Assembly (NCBI GenBank): GCA_034429475.1 | Contig: DAOUGD010000301.1 | Span: 1-5,962, forward strand | DNA from: JAKQHY01 sp034429475 | GTDB taxonomy: Bacteria > Chloroflexota > Anaerolineae > B4-G1 > SLSP01 | Direction: 5' to 3' | DNA: 5,962 nt | In this document: in pieces, positions 5,049-5,962 of the stretch | Layout: each line of letters begins with the position of its first letter | Numbering within the stretch: position 1 is the stretch's first letter | Program-made: the position numbers and the translations under genes | Notes under the pieces: model-generated | Told to the model about the DNA's origin: nothing | Databases searched by the model: none | What the model saw: only the letters and a program-made list of their open reading frames with translations

Positions 5049-5962
5049 ATGTCACAATCACGTCAGATGAAAGCTTATGTCCCGCTGCACGTCCTCGCCG
5101 TGGCCCAGACGGATGTGGGCCGCACGCGCGACCACAATGAGGATGTGGTAGGGATCGCCATTCCCGGCGGGCCGGTGCGCATGTACACCAACGAGGGACT
5201 GATCGAGCTGCCCGCCGTGGGCGACGCCGCCGCACTCCGCGCCAAAGGCGCGCTGTTCCTGGTGGCCGACGGGATGGGCGGCTACCAGGCCGGGGAAGTC
5301 GCCAGCGATCTGGCGACCCGCACCATCATCCACGAATACTACGCCGACCCCAACGATACCATAGCCGAGAGTCTGCGCCGCGCCTTGAGCAAGGCCAACG
5401 CCGCCGTCTATGCCTGGGGGCAGGCCAGCGCGCAGCGCAAAGGCATGGGCACCACCGTCGCCGCGGCCGTGGTGCGCGGCGCAGAAACGCACATTGCCTG
5501 GGTGGGTGACAGCCGCATCTATTTGCTGCGGAACGGCGTCCTGCAACAGTCCACCGAGGATCACTCGTTTGTGAACGACCTGGTGCGGACCGGAGTTTTA
5601 AGCCAGGAAGAGGCGCGCAATCATCCCCAGAAAAACGTAGTCACGCGCGCGCTCGGCCACCGGCCCGACGTGGAGGTAGACAGTCGCGCCACGCAGCTTC
5701 AACCGGACGACCGGCTGCTGATCTGTTCCGATGGCCTGAGCGGGCCGGTGGCCGACCCGCAACTGGAAGCCATTTTGAAGCAGCACCCGCCCGAAGACGC
5801 CGTCCCCCGCCTGGTTCAAGCCGCCAACATCGGCGGCGGCCCCGACAACATCTCGGTCATCGCACTGGCGGCCCAACCTTACAGCGGCGCCGGGCCGCTG
5901 GTTGAAGAGCGGCGACCGACCGCCCCCGCGCCCGCGCCCACCACGCCGCCCCCGCCGACTGC
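5049..5962 (+). CDS. PP2C-type Ser/Thr protein phosphatase, 3' end beyond the window
   Basis: The frame stays open to the window edge, giving 304 codons. It should remove phosphate from Ser/Thr residues on the kinase, the FHA transporter or both, using two metal ions. All PP2C motifs are visible: R27 (phosphate contact), NED (30-32, metal ligand D32), DGMGG (74-78, metal ligand D74), GTT (134-136), WVGDSR (151-156), EDH (170-172), SDGLS (227-231, metal ligand D228) and GPDNIS (264-269, metal ligand D266). D32 and D74 are 42 residues apart, about 30 more than in PstP, so residues about 36-66 form an extra segment. After about residue 276 the catalytic domain ends and a Pro/Ala/Thr-rich tail begins, strongest from 290 on. 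The protein therefore continues into something further: a membrane anchor, another domain or merely a disordered end. No membrane helix is visible in the part seen. The gap from the kinase gene is 110 bases. Confidence 0.93.
   Translation, partial: MSQSRQMKAYVPLHVLAVAQTDVGRTRDHNEDVVGIAIPGGPVRMYTNEGLIELPAVGDAAALRAKGALFLVADGMGGYQAGEVASDLATRTIIHEYYADPNDTIAESLRRALSKANAAVYAWGQASAQRKGMGTTVAAAVVRGAETHIAWVGDSRIYLLRNGVLQQSTEDHSFVNDLVRTGVLSQEEARNHPQKNVVTRALGHRPDVEVDSRATQLQPDDRLLICSDGLSGPVADPQLEAILKQHPPEDAVPRLVQAANIGGGPDNISVIALAAQPYSGAGPLVEERRPTAPAPAPTTPPPPT

Noticed and set aside
79..5962. Type VI secretion phospho-regulation cluster (PpkA, PppA, Fha)
   Set aside because: Kinase, phosphatase and FHA proteins co-occur there too, but no secretion component is visible and the FHA protein here is clearly an ABC exporter.

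Overview
The window reads as part of one GC-rich bacterial locus, with three same-strand genes in the order transporter, kinase, phosphatase. The likely host is a Chloroflexota bacterium, perhaps of the Anaerolineae. That guess rests on the base composition, the Thr-Pro/Ala linkers (TATP-like) in extracytoplasmic parts of two proteins, and the domain mix. No marker gene is present, so it is an inference.

Layout. Positions 1-78 hold two short perfect hairpins and a ribosome binding site. Positions 79-3366 encode a large ABC half-transporter fusion: three forkhead-associated (FHA) phosphothreonine-binding domains, one ATP-binding domain, then an ABCG/ABC-2 type membrane domain. A very large extracytoplasmic loop sits before its last membrane helix. 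Positions 3367-3504 are a repeat-rich gap with two facing heptamer arrays, one purine-rich and one pyrimidine-rich. Positions 3505-4938 encode a membrane-anchored Ser/Thr protein kinase with an extracytoplasmic beta-rich domain. Positions 4939-5048 are a second gap, filled by a 24-bp imperfect inverted repeat also built of heptamers. Positions 5049-5962 encode a PP2C-type phosphatase that keeps its whole catalytic domain and is cut by the window edge in a Pro/Ala-rich tail.

How the genes may work together. A kinase writes phosphothreonine, FHA domains read it, and a PP2C phosphatase erases it. Here all three lie side by side, with the reader fused to an exporter. The closest known parallel is the mycobacterial PknF-Rv1747 pair, where a Ser/Thr kinase phosphorylates an FHA-ABC exporter. 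The likely model is an exporter whose activity or assembly is set by phosphorylation in response to something sensed outside the membrane. The substrate cannot be read from the sequence.

The least ordinary points are the triple FHA array, the roughly 245-residue extracytoplasmic insertion in the transporter, the non-RD kinase with a short activation loop, the insertion in the phosphatase, and the paired heptamer elements in both gaps.
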